From positions 1 through 36,941 of the forward strand of contig DXBO01000124.1 in NCBI GenBank assembly GCA_019116485.1: DNA of 36,941 bases, in the 5' to 3' direction. Under the pieces are notes generated by a model. That model did not search any database and had not been told where the DNA came from. It saw only the letters and a list, made by a program, of their open reading frames with translations. Positions 22,573 to 30,171 of this stretch are shown here, piece after piece (the stretch's first letter is position 1; each line of letters opens with the position of its first letter). Source of the DNA: Candidatus Gemmiger excrementavium (GTDB lineage: Bacteria; Bacillota; Clostridia; Oscillospirales; Ruminococcaceae). Made by a program: the position numbers and the translations under genes.

Positions 22573-23007
22573 CTATTGTTTGCTGCGTTTCAGCGGAATA
22601 CTGCATACCAAAGCGATGCCCAGGGCCAAAGCCACCGCAATTTTTATGGTTTCGACCCCTTTGTTGGCAAACAGTGTGCGGTCATTGCGCAAAAAGTAGT
22701 AGGCGGTGTAGTAGATGCCCGCTCCCGGCACCAGCGGGAAGATGCCGCACAGGAGAAACAGCGTGATGGGCGCTTTGTGCCGGATGGCAAAGAACCGGGC
22801 ACAGGCGGTCAGCGGCAGGGCGGCGGCCAGGGTGGCCACCGGGGCGCTCATGACCAGCAGATCGGCGCACAGTACATAGACCAGCCAGCCCACCGCGCCG
22901 GTGAGCCCGCAGGCCAGATAATGCCGGGGCGAGACCCGGAAGGTGACGCCGAAACAGATGGTGGCCACCACAGCCACCCCAAACTGCAATAGATAGTCCA
23001 TTACCAT
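22573..23007 (-). CDS. Threonine/serine exporter ThrE2 subunit-like membrane protein
   Basis: A 144-residue protein with about four to five membrane segments and the ThrE_2 (PF12821) hallmarks FGVTFRVSPRHYLACGLTGAVGW and IFPLVPGAGIYYTAYYFL. In many bacteria the ThrE exporter is split into this small half and the larger ThrE_1 half encoded directly upstream here. Together they are thought to export threonine/serine or small dicarboxylates. The ATG at 23007 overlaps the upstream gene by seven bases; a second ATG at 23001 would give a TAATG junction and is also possible. It is the last gene of the nonulosonate operon. Confidence 0.88.
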   Translation of the reverse strand: MVMDYLLQFGVAVVATICFGVTFRVSPRHYLACGLTGAVGWLVYVLCADLLVMSAPVATLAAALPLTACARFFAIRHKAPITLFLLCGIFPLVPGAGIYYTAYYFLRNDRTLFANKGVETIKIAVALALGIALVCSIPLKRSKQ

Positions 23008-23780
23008 GGCAAAGCCCCCAATCCCCGGGCGGCCAGCCAGGCCAGCACCACACCGCAGGCGATGCTGCCCGCGATGAGTACGGCGTCCAGCAGCCGGATG
23101 GCCCCCGAAAGGTAATCGGCGTTGATGATATCCCGGATGCCCATGGTCAGGGCCACGCCGGGGGTAAGCACCATCAGCGCGCCGATGGTGGCGGTATTCA
23201 CATCCAGAACGGGCAGAAAACCGCTGACAACCAGTGCACACAGTGTGTTCAGGCAGGCGGCCACGATGTCGGTAAAGATGCGGTTGATGCGCCGTTTGCC
23301 GAATTGCTGGCAGATCAGCGATTCCACCAGGCCGCCCAGGGCGGCCACGGCCATTTCCAGCATGCCGCCGCCGAACAGCAAGGCGAACCCGGCGGAACCC
23401 ACCACACAGGCCAGCCGGTCAGCCCGGGGGGAAGTCTGGGGCAGGGCCCGGGCGTCCTCCAGCTTGCGGCGGGCGCCGTCCAGGTCCAGCTGACCGCCGG
23501 CCAGTTCCCGGGACAGTTCATTGACAGCCTCCACCCGGCCCAGATGGATGGAGACCAGCGGTACATGGCGTATCCGGCTGACCCCGGCGCCGTCCCCGGC
23601 CCGGGCAGAGGCAAAGATGCCGTTGGTCAGTACATATACATGGAAATTCTGCACAGCCAGGCTGCGGGCCATGATCTCCATGGTCTGCTGGGCACGGAAG
23701 ACTTCACCGCCGTTTTCCAGCAGAGCCTGTCCGGCGTCCAGAATCAGGTCCAGGGATTCTTCAAAGCGCTCACTGTCCAC
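23001..23780 (-). CDS. Threonine/serine exporter ThrE1 subunit-like membrane protein
   Basis: A 259-residue protein. The cytoplasmic N-terminal third has the family signature LDAGQALLENGGEVFRAQQTM (about residues 15-35, PF06738). Five or so membrane segments follow, with MLTPGVALTMGIRDIINADY... type conserved glycine/proline helices (VLTPGVALTMG, DIINADYLSGA). It forms a pair with the ThrE2 gene, with which it overlaps. The start is GTG at 23780, with GGGAG seven bases upstream and an 11-base overlap with the end of the CMP-sugar synthase gene, so it is translationally coupled to the sugar pathway. Whether this has meaning for sugar metabolism is unknown. Confidence 0.88.
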   Translation of the reverse strand: MDSERFEESLDLILDAGQALLENGGEVFRAQQTMEIMARSLAVQNFHVYVLTNGIFASARAGDGAGVSRIRHVPLVSIHLGRVEAVNELSRELAGGQLDLDGARRKLEDARALPQTSPRADRLACVVGSAGFALLFGGGMLEMAVAALGGLVESLICQQFGKRRINRIFTDIVAACLNTLCALVVSGFLPVLDVNTATIGALMVLTPGVALTMGIRDIINADYLSGAIRLLDAVLIAGSIACGVVLAWLAARGLGALPW

Positions 23781-24534
23781 GGATGTTCTCCCGCACCGCG
23801 TTGAATTCGGGGTAATGGTCGTAGAGGTGGCGGGCGATGGCCTCCATCAGCAGGTAGTCGTGCTCCGAGTCAATGTCGATGATGCCGGTATCCATCATGA
23901 CACTGACGCCGATCTTGCCCCGCCACAGCATGCCGTCGGTGTTGTTGGCCAGAAAATCCCGGCGGAACACATAGATGGAGGCGTTCACGTCATACACATC
24001 GGGGGCCTGCTGGCGGCCGGTGAACTCGCTGCGGATCACCTGCTCCACGTGGTCGTCCACCGTTTTGACCATGTTGAACCAGGGGTTGCGCCGGGCTTCG
24101 CAGACGCTGAACACCAGGTCCAGATCTTCCCGGGCCTGCTTTTTGGCAAAGGCGTTTTCTATGTCGGCGGCGGTGCGCAGCGGGCTGGTAATGTCCAGGT
24201 CCATGTGCCAGTCATAGGGCGCACCGGTGCGTGCTTCCATGCGGCGCAGGCTGTCCTGGTAGACGGCCATCTTGGGCACTTTGTCGCCGCCCAGTTCCTC
24301 GCCCCGGGGCAGGTAGACCACCTCGGGGTACTGGGCTGCCACCAGATCGGCCAGGTCCTGGCTGTCGGTGTTCAGGGCAATGTCCACCTGCAGTTCCGGG
24401 TGGTTGCGGCAGAACAGCTCCGCCGCGCTCAGGGAATAGTAGACCAGGGGTTTGCCGCAGAATACTTTCAGGTTTTTGTTCTTGAATCCCTTGCTGCCGG
24501 CACGGCCGCAAATGGTGATGAGCAGACGATTCAT
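23770..24534 (-). CDS. legF: Acylneuraminate/legionaminate cytidylyltransferase
   Basis: CMP-nonulosonate synthetase that activates a nine-carbon acidic sugar with CTP. The 254-residue protein has the N-terminal nucleotide loop ICGRAGSKGFKNKNLK (Arg11, Lys15, Lys21), NTDSQDLADLV, the metal site MDLDITSPLR (Asp112, Asp114) and the C-terminal DTGIIDIDSEHDY block. Length and the ICGR(A)GSKG opening fit the LegF/PtmB branch better than mammalian-type NeuA, but the sugar cannot be fixed from sequence. The ATG is one base after the upstream stop, with GGGAGAG seven bases before. It sits in the same operon as the synthase, epimerase and aminotransferase. Confidence 0.92.
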   Translation of the reverse strand: MNRLLITICGRAGSKGFKNKNLKVFCGKPLVYYSLSAAELFCRNHPELQVDIALNTDSQDLADLVAAQYPEVVYLPRGEELGGDKVPKMAVYQDSLRRMEARTGAPYDWHMDLDITSPLRTAADIENAFAKKQAREDLDLVFSVCEARRNPWFNMVKTVDDHVEQVIRSEFTGRQQAPDVYDVNASIYVFRRDFLANNTDGMLWRGKIGVSVMMDTGIIDIDSEHDYLLMEAIARHLYDHYPEFNAVRENIRGQ

Positions 24535-24535
24535 G

Positions 24536-25483
24536 TCATTTCTCTCCCAACGTCAGTTGTAATACCTGCAATGCCAGTTCCGGCGGGTTGCAGCTGGCCG
24601 GGGTATCTCCCAGCGCATAGTCCACAAAATAGGCCATCTCCCGCTCATAGCGGCGGTTGATATCCTCTTCGTAGTGCTCCACGGTGCCGTTTGGCAGGGT
24701 CAGGGTGCCGGCACCAAAGTCCGCCACCACGCTGCCGTCTCGGCAAAACAGTTCAATGCTGCGCCGGTAGCCACGACCAAAGTAGTCCAGATGCACTTCG
24801 GCCAGCAGGGAAGGATAGCGAGCAATGTATACCGAGAGATCGTCGGAGTCGATCTCCAGTTCAGAGTAAGTGCCCTTGAAATTGTACAGCGCCTCCGGTA
24901 CGCCGAACAGATCCACCAGATAATCCCACTCATGGATCAAATCAATGGTCACGCCGCCGCCCAGGGCTTTGTGGGCGCTGTACACCGTGCGATAATCCAC
25001 CCCGGGGCGCCAGTCCGGCAGGTAGCTGGAACAGATAACCCGGGCGCAGTAAGGCCGCAGGGAGGGCATCCGTTCTTTCAGCGCCAGCATGGTGCCGCAC
25101 CAGCGCATGGGGGCCGCCACATAGGCTTTCTGCCCGGCGGGCAGATAGTCGGCCAGGTCCAGGCCGGTCTGCTCAGCCGAGAAGATGGGCTTTTCAATGA
25201 ACAGTGCCCCGGCCCGGCCATAGACATCCCGCAGCGCCTGGGCGTGCAGGCTGGTGGGGTTGGTGATGAAGATCAGGTCGTAGTGCCCGGGCAGCGCGGC
25301 GGCGTTGGTGTACTGGGCATGGAGCTGTTCCGCCACGCCGGGGCGCAGCGGGCGGGCCGGGTCGCTGCGCAGGGCATCGGCCTCCAGCGTCCAGCCCCGG
25401 TCCGCGCACAAGGCGGCCAGGTTATTCAGGTGGCGCGTGCCGATGGAGCCCAGCCCCACGAACAGTGCGGTCAAAATTTTCAT
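24536..25483 (-). CDS. Gfo/Idh/MocA family oxidoreductase
   Basis: A 315-residue NAD(P)-dependent dehydrogenase. The Rossmann motif is ALFVGLGSIGTRHLNNL, and the family EKP is in ALFIEKPIFSAE. The C-terminal domain shows GGGVTIDLIHEWDYLVDLFG with the catalytic-region Asp and His. Members oxidise or reduce sugar hydroxyls, and one such gene (PtmF-like) often accompanies legionaminate clusters. The ATG has GGGGAGG seven bases upstream, and 15 bases separate it from the DUF2500 gene. The second oxidoreductase of the operon (25871-26848) resembles it in length and motifs but has clearly diverged. Confidence 0.9.
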   Translation of the reverse strand: MKILTALFVGLGSIGTRHLNNLAALCADRGWTLEADALRSDPARPLRPGVAEQLHAQYTNAAALPGHYDLIFITNPTSLHAQALRDVYGRAGALFIEKPIFSAEQTGLDLADYLPAGQKAYVAAPMRWCGTMLALKERMPSLRPYCARVICSSYLPDWRPGVDYRTVYSAHKALGGGVTIDLIHEWDYLVDLFGVPEALYNFKGTYSELEIDSDDLSVYIARYPSLLAEVHLDYFGRGYRRSIELFCRDGSVVADFGAGTLTLPNGTVEHYEEDINRRYEREMAYFVDYALGDTPASCNPPELALQVLQLTLGEK

Positions 25484-25498
25484 GGCAAAGCCTCCCCG

Positions 25499-25846
25499 TC
25501 AGGTGGTCAGGTCCCGGTCAAAGCCCAGGTAGCGGGTGCCCTGGAAGTGCAGCGTACCCCGGTCTCCTTCGGCGATCATGCCGGCATCCCGCCAGGGCAG
25601 ACGCAGTTCCAGCCGGTCACCGCTCTCAAACTGGAAAGTGGCATAATAGCTGGTGCTGCTGGTATGGGTGCTGCCGTTGTGGTGATGGGCCTGGCGCCGG
25701 GCTACCACGGTGGCGGGCACACTGAGCCGGGGCGAGGCGTTGTTGCGGGACCACTCCCGTAGTCCTCGCACCAGAATGACCACGAACAGCACCATGACGA
25801 TCAGCGGAAAGATAGAAAACGCAAGGGAAAACGGGTCAAAAAACAT
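25499..25846 (-). CDS. DUF2500 domain-containing membrane protein
   Basis: A 115-residue protein matching DUF2500 throughout. One N-terminal membrane segment (about 8-27, LAFSIFPLIVMVLFVVILVR) is followed by REWSRNNASPRLSVPATVVARR, YYATFQFESGDRLELRLP and EGDRGTLHFQGTRYLGFDR. The function of the family is unknown; it forms a small beta-rich domain outside the membrane. The ATG has AAGGAGG eight bases upstream. It lies in the middle of the nonulosonate operon between two oxidoreductases, 24 and 15 bases from its neighbours, so it is co-transcribed. That placement is odd for a family usually found alone. Confidence 0.92.
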   Translation of the reverse strand: MFFDPFSLAFSIFPLIVMVLFVVILVRGLREWSRNNASPRLSVPATVVARRQAHHHNGSTHTSSTSYYATFQFESGDRLELRLPWRDAGMIAEGDRGTLHFQGTRYLGFDRDLTT

Positions 25847-25870
25847 GGCCGGGTCCTCCTTTGTACAGGG

Positions 25871-26848
25871 TCAGCTGCGTTCCACGGCGTCCATCAGGTC
25901 GATGGCCGCCAGGTCCTTTTCAAAACTCCAGCGGGGGGCTTCGGTGCCCTGCAACACGCCAAAGAAGTTGGTCAGCTCGTCAACATAGGCGTTTTCCACA
26001 ATGTTGTCGCTGTAGCGGCTGTCGTGCTCAAAGCTTTTGTAGGTATCCACGAACCGCTTGTCGCCGTCCCGGAACTCGTACAGAGCTTTGGGATTGCCCT
26101 CCCAGAACAGGTGCAGCCCGTCGCCGAAGCATTCAAAGTTGCGCACGGCCTTGCGGGAGACCACGTCTGCCGCAAGCACGCCCTGGGCACCGCTCTTGTG
26201 GCGCAGCAGCAGGGTGGCGCAGTCGGGGTAAGGCAGGCCCAGGTCGCTGATGGAATCGGTCTGCACCGTCATGGTTTCCACATCCCCGAAAGCGTCCAGG
26301 AGCCAGGGCAGATCAATGCCGAAAATCTCCCGCACGCCGCCGGTACGGGCGTTGCCCACGAAGAAGTTCTTGTAGTTTTCCCAGGGGTGCCAGTCGGGCA
26401 GGTATTGCCCGATATGGTAGATATAGTGCACCGGCTTGCCGAACTCCCGCACCGCTTGCTTGATGTACTGGGTCTCCCGCCGGTACAGCATGGTGGAGGA
26501 GAGGAACAGCGGCAGATTCTTCTGTGCCGCCTTGGCCATGTTTTCGGCGTAACCGTCCCGCACCAGGTTCAGCTCGGTAAATACCGGCAGGTTGAGGTCC
26601 AGCAGTTCACTGATGATGGCCGCGTGGGACAAGGGTGCCGTGCAGACCAGCGCGGCGTCGGGCGCGGCGGCTTCCACCGCTTCTTTGATAGAAGGATAGG
26701 CAGCCTCTACCAGCCCCAGTTCCACCGCCTCGGCGCGGCGGGCCTCGGCGCTGTCCACGCCTACGATTTTGATGGTGGGGTCGATGCCGTGGGTCAGCCG
26801 GGCGCGGCGCTTGCCCATGCTGCCCAATCCGACGATCAGAAGTTTCAT
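25871..26848 (-). CDS. Gfo/Idh/MocA family oxidoreductase
   Basis: A 325-residue dehydrogenase with Rossmann motif LLIVGLGSMGKRRARL. In place of the usual EKP lysine motif it reads FTELNLVRDG, so the conserved lysine that normally follows the Glu is missing. The C-terminal domain has GGVREIFGIDLPWLLDAFGDVE and binding-site aromatic residues (YLPDWHPWENYKNFF). The missing EKP lysine suggests altered or lost redox chemistry compared with the sister gene at 24536. The ATG overlaps the stop of the epimerase gene (ATGA). A PtmF-like role in legionaminate precursor supply is possible. Confidence 0.87.
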   Translation of the reverse strand: MKLLIVGLGSMGKRRARLTHGIDPTIKIVGVDSAEARRAEAVELGLVEAAYPSIKEAVEAAAPDAALVCTAPLSHAAIISELLDLNLPVFTELNLVRDGYAENMAKAAQKNLPLFLSSTMLYRRETQYIKQAVREFGKPVHYIYHIGQYLPDWHPWENYKNFFVGNARTGGVREIFGIDLPWLLDAFGDVETMTVQTDSISDLGLPYPDCATLLLRHKSGAQGVLAADVVSRKAVRNFECFGDGLHLFWEGNPKALYEFRDGDKRFVDTYKSFEHDSRYSDNIVENAYVDELTNFFGVLQGTEAPRWSFEKDLAAIDLMDAVERS

Positions 26849-28029
26849 AATGCAACGCTCCTTTGGGGATCAAAATCCGGCACGGGGCCGTCGTAAAAGT
26901 TCTTTGCCGGGCCAAAATCAAAGCGGCGCAGCACTTCGCAGATCTTGCCGCTGGTATCGCCTCCATTGTAGGGGCTGCGGGCCGCCCGGGCCTGCCGGAC
27001 AAAGGCAGGGGAGAGGGCGGTGCGCAAGGCACTGCGGATGGCAGCCTCCTCACCCGGACAGCTGACAACATTTTCACACAGAAGCCGCCCGGCCTGGCGC
27101 CGGCCAATGTTTACGGTGGGCACGCCGAAAGTGGGAGTCTCCACCACGCCGGAGGAGGAATTGCCCGCCACCAGCGCGGCGTACTGCATGGCGGAAAGAT
27201 ACCGCCGCAGCCCCAGGCTCTGGATAAATCCGGCCCGGTCCGGGTGGGCGGCGGCAAAGGCCTGCATTTTTTGGGTGCAGACCTGCCCGCCTGCGTCGGC
27301 GTTGGAGCCGGTGATGAGCCAGAACACGCCGGGTGTGGCCGCCATGGCGGCGCACAGGGCGTCTGCCTGGTCGGCAGGGTCGGGGGCGTCGGCGCTGGTC
27401 TCGGGGTGATAGGTCACCAGGGCAAAGGGCTGCATCAGGTCAAAACCGGTGGAAGCGGACAGCTCCTCCCGGCTCATTTTGGGCAGGGTGCGGATGTTCT
27501 CATCCCCCAGCCCGCCCACGCAGAAGACCCGGCCCGGTTCCTCGCCCATGCGCACCAGGCGGGCGGCGCTGTCGGCGCAGGAGGGAAAATGCAGCGCCGC
27601 CATCTTGCTGATGCAGTGGCGGTAATACTCATCAGCGGCCCCCAGCGTCACGTCCCCGCCCGAAATATGGGCGATGGGGATATGCCGGGCGGCAGCCGCA
27701 GCCGCCACCGCGAAAATCTCGAACCGGTCCCCCAGCAGCAGCACCGCATCGGGGTGGTGTTCGGCAAAATAAGCATCAAAGACGGTCAGCGTCCGGGCTA
27801 GGGTCCGGGCCACCGGTTCCTCTGTCTCCGCAAAAATGGGCAGCCGCGCCGCGATGGGCAGACTGTCGGCCTCGATCTCGGCGACGGTCAGCCCCAGCCG
27901 GGGGGACAGGTGCGCCCCGGTCACCACCAGCTGCAAGCGCAGTTCGGGGGCCGCTGCCAGTTTTTTCAGCACAGGGCGCAGCAAACCGTATTCCGCCCGG
28001 GTGGCGGTCACAACGCAGATGGTACGCAT
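26845..28029 (-). CDS. legG: Hydrolysing nucleotide-sugar 2-epimerase (NeuC/LegG family)
   Basis: Converts an NDP-activated N-acetylated amino sugar to a free mannosamine-type sugar and NDP, the step before condensation with pyruvate. The 394-residue protein shows the NeuC pattern: ICVVTATRAEYGLLRPVL at the start, LLLGDRFEIFAVAAAA, AHISGGDVTLGAADEYYRHC, and GNSSSGVVETPTFGVPTVNIG near the end. Context with the PtmE-like and LegC genes points to the 2,4-diacetamido substrate of the legionaminate route (LegG) and away from plain UDP-GlcNAc, but this is an inference. The ATG has a weak GGAAAGAGAG site and lies 51 bases after the NeuB stop, across a perfect hairpin. Confidence 0.92.
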   Translation of the reverse strand: MRTICVVTATRAEYGLLRPVLKKLAAAPELRLQLVVTGAHLSPRLGLTVAEIEADSLPIAARLPIFAETEEPVARTLARTLTVFDAYFAEHHPDAVLLLGDRFEIFAVAAAAAARHIPIAHISGGDVTLGAADEYYRHCISKMAALHFPSCADSAARLVRMGEEPGRVFCVGGLGDENIRTLPKMSREELSASTGFDLMQPFALVTYHPETSADAPDPADQADALCAAMAATPGVFWLITGSNADAGGQVCTQKMQAFAAAHPDRAGFIQSLGLRRYLSAMQYAALVAGNSSSGVVETPTFGVPTVNIGRRQAGRLLCENVVSCPGEEAAIRSALRTALSPAFVRQARAARSPYNGGDTSGKICEVLRRFDFGPAKNFYDGPVPDFDPQRSVAL

Positions 28030-28050
28030 AGGCTCTCTTTCCAGTCAAAT

Positions 28051-28073
28051 GCGGCGGCAGAAACTGCCGCCGC
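28051..28073 (-). promoter_or_regulatory. Intra-operon hairpin between the synthase and epimerase genes
   Basis: A 10-bp perfect GC stem, GCGGCGGCAG with CTGCCGCCGC, has a 3-base loop and no U-tract. It could protect or partially stop the mRNA between the two genes. Confidence 0.5.
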
Positions 28074-28080
28074 AGCTGTG

Positions 28081-29076
28081 TCACAATTCGATTTTTTCGT
28101 CCTCTTCAAAATCCCGGGGGGCGGTCTTGCCCAGCACCTCGTACCAGCGCATGGGGCTGATGCCGTCGCCGGGACGCTTGGTGGTCAGGTTGTCGGCGGT
28201 AAAGACCTCCCCGGCACGGATGGGCCGGGCCGCCACGATGCTCTTGCGGGCCACCGCCTTGTTGGGGGCTTCGCTCTCGGTCAGGTGTTTGTGGCCGTCG
28301 CCCAGGGCGGCCTCCACGTTGCGCACCGCCTGCACCATGGCCTTGAATTCGGCGGGGTCCAGGCTGGCCTGCTGGTCGGGGCCGGGCAGCGATTTGTCCA
28401 GCGTGAAGTGCTTTTCAATGACCGCGGCGCCCAGTACGGCAGCGGCCACATCACACTCCCATCCCGGTGTATGGTCGGAGAGGCCCACCGGCAGCCCGAA
28501 CTGGTCGAACAGTTCCAGCATGGCGGTCAGGTTGGCGTCCTCGTAGGGGGTGGGGTACTGGGTGTTGCAGTGCAGTACCGTGGCCTCGGGGCAGCCGCCG
28601 TCATCCAGAACGGCCAGTGCATCGGTGATCTCATTGAGATTGCTCATGCCGGTGGAAAGCAGCACGGGCGTGTGCAGCTTGGCCACTTCTTCCAGATAAG
28701 GCAGGTTGGTGATCTCTCCAGAAGGAATCTTGAGCAGCGGCAGGTCCAGCGTGCCCAGAAAGCGCACACTGGGAATATCAAAGGGAGCCGACAGGTACTG
28801 GATGCCGATGGAATCGCAGTATTCCTTCAACTCCCGGTGGGCATCAAAGGAAAAGTGCAATCGGCGGATCATTTCCAGCTGGCTCTCGGCGGCATCGGTG
28901 GTCTCTTTCTGGTAGGCGGCTTTCTCGGCAAACTTGCTTACCACCAGTTCCGGCACAGCGGTCTGGTATTTTACCACGTCGGCGCCGCATTCTTTGGCAA
29001 CCAGTGCCATCCGCTTGGCCATTTCCAGGTCACCATTGTGGTTGACCCCGGCCTCGGCAATAATCAAAACGGGCAT
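28081..29076 (-). CDS. legI: N-acetylneuraminate/legionaminate synthase (NeuB family)
   Basis: Condenses phosphoenolpyruvate with a mannosamine-type sugar to form the nine-carbon nonulosonate. The 331-residue TIM-barrel enzyme has IIAEAGVNHNGDLEMAK, VVKYQT, LKIPSGEITNLPYLE, LLSTGMSNLNEI, HCNTQYPTPYEDANL, GLSDHTPGWE and EKHFTLDKSLPGPDQ. The C-terminal SAF/antifreeze-like domain (about 276-331) begins ARKSIVAARPIRAGE and contains RPGDGISPM. All expected family blocks are intact. The ATG has AAAGGAG six bases upstream. NeuB and LegI cannot be told apart securely by eye; the LegC and PtmE neighbours favour LegI. Confidence 0.95.
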   Translation of the reverse strand: MPVLIIAEAGVNHNGDLEMAKRMALVAKECGADVVKYQTAVPELVVSKFAEKAAYQKETTDAAESQLEMIRRLHFSFDAHRELKEYCDSIGIQYLSAPFDIPSVRFLGTLDLPLLKIPSGEITNLPYLEEVAKLHTPVLLSTGMSNLNEITDALAVLDDGGCPEATVLHCNTQYPTPYEDANLTAMLELFDQFGLPVGLSDHTPGWECDVAAAVLGAAVIEKHFTLDKSLPGPDQQASLDPAEFKAMVQAVRNVEAALGDGHKHLTESEAPNKAVARKSIVAARPIRAGEVFTADNLTTKRPGDGISPMRWYEVLGKTAPRDFEEDEKIEL

Positions 29077-29096
29077 GACAGTCTCCTTTCGGCACC

Positions 29097-30146
29097 TCAG
29101 GGCTGGTTTTCCAGCTTGCGCCGCATTTTTTCCAGTTCTTCCATCTGCCCCATGTCCATCCAGCTGTTTTCTGAGATGGGGTAGACGCCGACCCGTTCCC
29201 CGGCCAGGCGGTAGCGCTCGATCACATCGGGAAACCCGATCTTCTCGCCGTCGCGCATCTCCTCCACCACACGGGGCTCTACCACGTAGACCCCGGTGTT
29301 GGTCAGGAAATCCAGTTCCGGCTTTTCCCGCATGGCGGCAATGCCGCCGTCCTCGCCCAGCTCCACCACGCCGTAGGGCACGGTATAGTGCTTGAAAGCG
29401 CAGACCATGGTGATGAGATTGCCGTGCTTTTTGTGGTACTCATAAATGTCGCCGAAATCCACATCCAGCAGCGTGTCGCAGTTGGTGAAAAAGAAGGGCG
29501 AATGCATTTTCCCTTTCAGCAGGCACAACCCGCCGCCGGTGCCCATGAACACATCCTCATCGGCAAAATCTACAGTGTAGTCCTTTTCCAGTTCGGCAAA
29601 GTAGGACTTGATCATGCCCCGTTTGTAGTTGACGATCATGGTGAATTCCCGGCAGCCAAAATCCCGGAACCGGTCCATGATGAGCTCGGCGATGGGCTGC
29701 TCGCCCACCGGGATCAGCGGTTTGGGCAAAATCTTGGTGTAAGGGTACAGCCGGGTGCCCAGGCCGCCCGCCATCATCACCACCGGAATGTTGGCCCGTT
29801 TGCGATTGTCCACATCCAGACCGTGGGCGAACACGATGTCGGTGATGACGCCCCGCTTGTCCAGAATGGGCAGCGCGTCGATGCGGTGGGTCTGCAGTAC
29901 CTCTTTGGCGCGGCCCCGTTCCGCGATGGGCAGGCTCAGGGGGTGGTAGTTGGCGGCCAGATCGATGGGCTGATCCGGCGTGCCGCCCCGTAAAAAGAAC
30001 TTGCGGATATCCCCGTCGGTCAGGGCGGCTGCCAGCCGGCCCTCCGGCGCGATGAACAGGATGCGCTGGCCCGTCTCGTCCAGCTTGCGCAGCGCCTCCA
30101 GTACGGTGGCTTCGGGTGCAATAAACAGCTCTTCTACTTGGATCAA
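29097..30146 (-). CDS. ptmE: CBS-domain nucleotidyltransferase, PtmE-like (amino-sugar-1-phosphate guanylyltransferase)
   Basis: A 349-residue fusion. Two CBS motifs occupy about residues 1-115 (LTDGDIRKFFLRG, RIDALPILDKRGVITDIV). A sugar-phosphate nucleotidyltransferase domain follows, with PVVMMAGGLGTRLYPYTKIL, KPLIPVGEQPI and FTNCDTLLDVDF. The same architecture is that of Campylobacter PtmE, which makes GDP-glucosamine as the entry to the GDP-linked legionaminate route. The start is TTG with AAGGGGG seven bases upstream; the codons before it hold no alternative start. The CBS pair may sense adenine nucleotides. Confidence 0.9.
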   Translation of the reverse strand: MIQVEELFIAPEATVLEALRKLDETGQRILFIAPEGRLAAALTDGDIRKFFLRGGTPDQPIDLAANYHPLSLPIAERGRAKEVLQTHRIDALPILDKRGVITDIVFAHGLDVDNRKRANIPVVMMAGGLGTRLYPYTKILPKPLIPVGEQPIAELIMDRFRDFGCREFTMIVNYKRGMIKSYFAELEKDYTVDFADEDVFMGTGGGLCLLKGKMHSPFFFTNCDTLLDVDFGDIYEYHKKHGNLITMVCAFKHYTVPYGVVELGEDGGIAAMREKPELDFLTNTGVYVVEPRVVEEMRDGEKIGFPDVIERYRLAGERVGVYPISENSWMDMGQMEELEKMRRKLENQP

Positions 30147-30171
30147 GGGTGGTCCCCCTTTCGGTGGGTGA

